Shown piece by piece: positions 54,741-57,277 of a stretch of DNA of 57,277 nt. Made by a program: the position numbers and the translations under genes. The notes beneath the pieces were generated by a model. That model had not been told where the DNA came from. It worked only from the letters and a program-made list of their open reading frames with translations, and did no database searches. The first letter of the stretch is position 1. Every line of letters starts with the position of its first letter. This DNA is from Bacillota bacterium (lineage in GTDB: Bacteria; Bacillota; Negativicutes; Sporomusales; CTSoil-080). Location: positions 1-57,277 of the forward strand of contig JAGGAD010000007.1 of assembly GCA_017889625.1 (NCBI GenBank), in the 5' to 3' direction.

Positions 54741-55454
54741 ATGGGATTTTTCAAGAAACAGAATACTAGTCAGGCAATTGTTGATTATGTTTTGGATAAG
54801 ATTAACTGTGGCGAGTTGAAGATTGGCGACAAATTGCCTACGGAACGTGAATTGTCTGAAAAACTCGAAGTTAGCCGTGTTCCTATTCGGGAAGCACTTT
54901 GTGCTCTCTCCGTCATGGGGATACTAGAATCACGTCAGGGAAACGGTACTTATGTCAATCACTTTGATTCTGGGATTATGGGGCGAGTATTTTACGCGTT
55001 TGCGGTTCTAGAAAATACACAAATGAGCGAGATACTTTCAGTACGCAAAACAATGGAGGCGGAAGGAGCTAGGTTGGCGGCAGATAATGCAACCAATGAA
55101 CAAATAATTAGAATGGAGCAGATTTTGGCTGAGTACGATGAGACACTTAATCTTTCGCCGGATTCCAGGTTGTTCCGGGAACAGATTAAAAGCTTAGACT
55201 ATTCTTTCCATTATGCAGTGGCAGAAGCTTCACACAACCGCTACTTGGTGCAGTTACTTTCCACGGTCACGGCCTCATTCCGCGTTCTACATGAAAAGAG
55301 TTTTAGTGAAGACAAAGATCTTGGGCTTGATGCTGCAAAGAGGTTCCAAGAAGTTCATAAAAAAGTTCTAATGGCAATCAAAGCCCGAGATCAACATAGA
55401 GCATGGGAAGCCATGTATGAACACATGACTACAATTGAAAATATAATTAGGTAG
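54741..55454 (+). CDS. GntR-family regulator, FadR subfamily
   Basis: 237 residues. N-terminal winged helix (about 8-72) with LKIGDKLPTERELSEKLEVSRVPIREAL and LESRQGNGTYV. The C-terminal all-helical FCD domain has the metal/ligand pattern RKTMEAEGARLAA, DYSFHYAVAEASHN and FQEVHKKVLMAI, with the metal His residues of the FadR group (sugar acid or carboxylate sensors). It is followed 81 bases later by the lactonase-like gene, which it probably controls. AT-richer and less like the neighbouring housekeeping genes in codon use. Confidence 0.88.
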   Translation: MGFFKKQNTSQAIVDYVLDKINCGELKIGDKLPTERELSEKLEVSRVPIREALCALSVMGILESRQGNGTYVNHFDSGIMGRVFYAFAVLENTQMSEILSVRKTMEAEGARLAADNATNEQIIRMEQILAEYDETLNLSPDSRLFREQIKSLDYSFHYAVAEASHNRYLVQLLSTVTASFRVLHEKSFSEDKDLGLDAAKRFQEVHKKVLMAIKARDQHRAWEAMYEHMTTIENIIR

Positions 55455-55535
55455 TGATTTGAGGGCTGCTTAGGCGGCCTTTGAAAATATAAAAATTGGT
55501 ATGATAACATTACCAATAATAAAGGAGTAATTACG

Positions 55536-56627
55536 ATGGTTACAAAAACAGATGGAAGAGGCTTGCTATCTGGCACCTATTCCAACACGAATCATTCGAT
55601 GGATCAGGATGTTTGGCTGCATGATACTTTTCCGCAGTGGGGAAGGTATCTGAATCTTCAGATTGAACATGCCGTAATACCTAAGGGCCAGATTGGACTC
55701 TGGTGGTGCGGTGGCTCTTCATGGGTACTTAAAACGGATGAAGGAGGAACATTTTGGATTGATATGTTTACCGGTGGCTCCGGTTATACAGAACAGTCAT
55801 CCTGTGGAGTTTGTCGTCAGTCTGGAGCAGAAAGTATGAATTGGCTGACTCTGACGCCTGGTGTCATTAATCCTTGGGAGTTTGGGAAGCTGGATGGATG
55901 CATGATTACGCATGTTCATCAGGATCATTGTGATGTTAACTCGATCAAGGCAATTAATCAGACCAAAGATACTAATTTCTATGGACCTAAAGTTGTTGCC
56001 AAGCGACTCAATGAATTTGAAACACCAGTTGACCGTATTCATCAGGTAACGGTTGGAGATGTTGTTGAAATTCCAGGCGGTAGAGTGCGCGTACTTCCTT
56101 GTTATGATGATACGGCAATCCGCACTGGAGGCGCGGCGGGTCTGCTGGATTATGAAGATGCATGTGTTTGCTTCCTTTTTGAAACTTCAGGGGGAAATGT
56201 CTTGTTTATGGGCGATACATGGTATAACGATGCCTATGCGTATTTCCCCAGATTTTTCGATATTGACTTGGCTATTTTTGACATGGGATTTAATTGGCCT
56301 GGTGCAACTGACAAAATGACACCTTATGACTGTGTTCGTATGGGGATGGCACTGCAATGCAAGACTATGATACCAGATCACTATGACAACCTTGCGCATA
56401 CCGCATACGATCCGATGTTCATCGTTAACCAGTTTGAACGATTGGCACAGGAAATGACTCCAGATATTAAAACTATAATTATGCAGATAGGAGGTATGAT
56501 TCTGTATCCTAAAGACAAAAACGTAGGTCATTACCGTTATCCGAATGGTAGCATTGGTGTTGATGTGACACGGATTTCTGGCTATCAAAAACTAGCGGCC
56601 AAGTTCCATCCAAAGGAGACCAAATAA
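55536..56627 (+). CDS. UlaG-like metallo-beta-lactamase-fold lactonase
   Basis: 363 residues, AAAGGAG upstream of ATG 55536. Resembles L-ascorbate-6-phosphate lactonase: the metal motif THVHQDHCD (H-x-H-x-D-H), GPKVVAKRL, VLFMGDTWYND, IFDMGFNWPG and a late His in IPDHYDN. UlaG opens the lactone ring of ascorbate-6-phosphate in the cytosol. No ascorbate PTS or UlaD/E/F enzymes are present to the window edge, so the true substrate may be another phosphorylated lactone. Confidence 0.88.
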   Translation: MVTKTDGRGLLSGTYSNTNHSMDQDVWLHDTFPQWGRYLNLQIEHAVIPKGQIGLWWCGGSSWVLKTDEGGTFWIDMFTGGSGYTEQSSCGVCRQSGAESMNWLTLTPGVINPWEFGKLDGCMITHVHQDHCDVNSIKAINQTKDTNFYGPKVVAKRLNEFETPVDRIHQVTVGDVVEIPGGRVRVLPCYDDTAIRTGGAAGLLDYEDACVCFLFETSGGNVLFMGDTWYNDAYAYFPRFFDIDLAIFDMGFNWPGATDKMTPYDCVRMGMALQCKTMIPDHYDNLAHTAYDPMFIVNQFERLAQEMTPDIKTIIMQIGGMILYPKDKNVGHYRYPNGSIGVDVTRISGYQKLAAKFHPKETK

Positions 56628-57065
56628 ATGGACTACTTTATTTCTAATAGACTTGGCCGTACCATAATATTAAAATTACACGAGGGTGACCTTGTGTTAG
56701 AATCTATAAAAACACTGTGCGAAAAAGAAAAAATAAAAACTGCAGTTGTTACCTCGGGCATCGGGACCTTAGATCAAGGCAGAGTACATCGTATAAGTAC
56801 CATAGGAAATCCTCCGGTACAGGTAACAGATACCATGGATCAAACACCGTTGGAGGTTGCATCAATTAGCGGTATTATTGCAAATGGCGATTTACATATT
56901 CATACAGTCTTTGGTGCACCTGGACAGACTTGGGCCGGACATCTTATGGAGCAGTGCCGAACCTTGTTTTTTGGTGAAATTGTCATTCAAGAGTTGCTAG
57001 GTGTTGATTTAGAGCGTCGAAAAAATGAGAAGGGTGCGCCTGAATTGTTCACAAAGGGATTGTAA
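56628..57065 (+). CDS. PPC (DUF296) domain protein
   Basis: 145 residues, starting directly after the lactonase stop. The whole protein is one PPC domain: N-terminal RTIILKLHEGDLVLESI, then AVVTSGIGTLDQ and the family hallmark NGDLHIHTVFGAPGQTWAGHL, with the trimer-forming beta fold. Bacterial stand-alone PPC proteins are uncharacterised; a metabolite-binding or enzyme role in the GntR cassette is inferred from context. The 212 bases after it hold no recognisable gene. Confidence 0.85.
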   Translation: MDYFISNRLGRTIILKLHEGDLVLESIKTLCEKEKIKTAVVTSGIGTLDQGRVHRISTIGNPPVQVTDTMDQTPLEVASISGIIANGDLHIHTVFGAPGQTWAGHLMEQCRTLFFGEIVIQELLGVDLERRKNEKGAPELFTKGL

Positions 57066-57255
57066 TAAGACTAAAAGATGAATAATTGAGTTGATGCGCA
57101 GGTAATTATTGATGAAATTATATCAAAAAAGATTGAGCTTATAGATTCAAAGCCGTTGATATGGTGAAAGGTTATCGTGATAGCTGAGATAACTTTTAAA
57201 TGATTGTACGACACAATCCAATTTGCGATGGCTTGGTGGGACTCTCTGTTCTCAT

Positions 57256-57272
57256 AGACGTATCACGTCGAG
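57256..57272 (+). repeat. 17-bp direct repeat, second copy near right edge
   Basis: Identical to 54426-54442. In the matching frame it reads TYHVE followed by Cys, as in rlmD-like C-termini, but an in-frame TAG immediately precedes it, so no methyltransferase gene leads into it. Confidence 0.6.
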
Positions 57273-57277
57273 TGCGT

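Noticed and set aside
57066-57277. Partial gene at the right edge
   Set aside because: Stops occur in all plausible frames before 57256; only the 17-bp repeat is recognisable.

Overview
The window reads as a chromosomal segment of a diderm, anaerobic Firmicute, most likely Negativicutes of the Sporomusaceae type. It has Gram-positive expression signals (strong GGAGG-type ribosome sites, a T-box, purine and cobalamin riboswitches, short HisG with HisZ). It also encodes a complete outer-membrane uptake system (TonB-dependent receptor, ExbB, ExbD, TonB), which only outer-membrane-bearing Firmicutes need. This placement is inference from gene content; no rRNA is present.

Layout. 1-4250: mixed small genes (thiamine pyrophosphokinase, an exported 3D-domain protein, a serine hydrolase of the class A beta-lactamase fold, a FolT-like transporter component, a secreted His/Arg-rich repeat protein, two coupled tiny ORFs). 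4283-13446: purine block. A guanine aptamer is followed directly by a PRPP (ykkC-2b type) aptamer and a terminator, then a nucleobase permease and purE-C-F-M-N-H-D. 13491-15281: TetR regulator, an unannotated 32-aa ORF with its own promoter, and an orphan MetQ-like lipoprotein. 15408-22953: histidine synthesis, with a YerC-hisZ-HD unit and then hisG-D-B-H-A-F-IE. 23174-26444: small membrane protein, two acetyltransferases, a mismatch glycosylase and an exported deacetylase-fold protein. 26446-28365: an aminotransferase and Lrp-type regulator (AlaT/AlaR-like) behind a T-box whose probable specifier is GCC (Ala). 28426-35032: an uncharacterised radical-SAM/partner pair divergent from pcrA, with two LexA-like boxes between them, then ligA.

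35059-44182 is a corrinoid uptake operon. Two nearly identical cobalamin riboswitches in tandem precede btuF-btuC-btuD, the outer-membrane receptor, cbiZ (remodelling amidohydrolase), exbB-exbD-tonB and an exported cbiK chelatase. btuF appears to start at an ATT codon whose Shine-Dalgarno lies inside the last riboswitch-controlled hairpin. 44173-46014: a DUF2089/YvlB/YvlD-like membrane-stress cassette bracketed by two copies of an 86-bp repeat ending in a 42-nt identical hairpin. 46240-54481: gatCAB, a CPBP protease, a small Cys protein, a LonB-like protease and the RNA methyltransferase rlmD/rumA. 54741-57065: an accessory-looking GntR / UlaG-like lactonase / PPC-domain cassette. It lies between two copies of a 17-bp sequence that also forms part of the 3' end of the rlmD gene.

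No tRNA, rRNA, CRISPR array or intact transposase was seen. The most interesting signals are regulatory: the tandem guanine-PRPP switch, the duplicated B12 switch with an ATT start, the Ala T-box, the SOS-like divergent promoter of the radical-SAM pair, the flanking repeat pair and the att-like repeat at rlmD.
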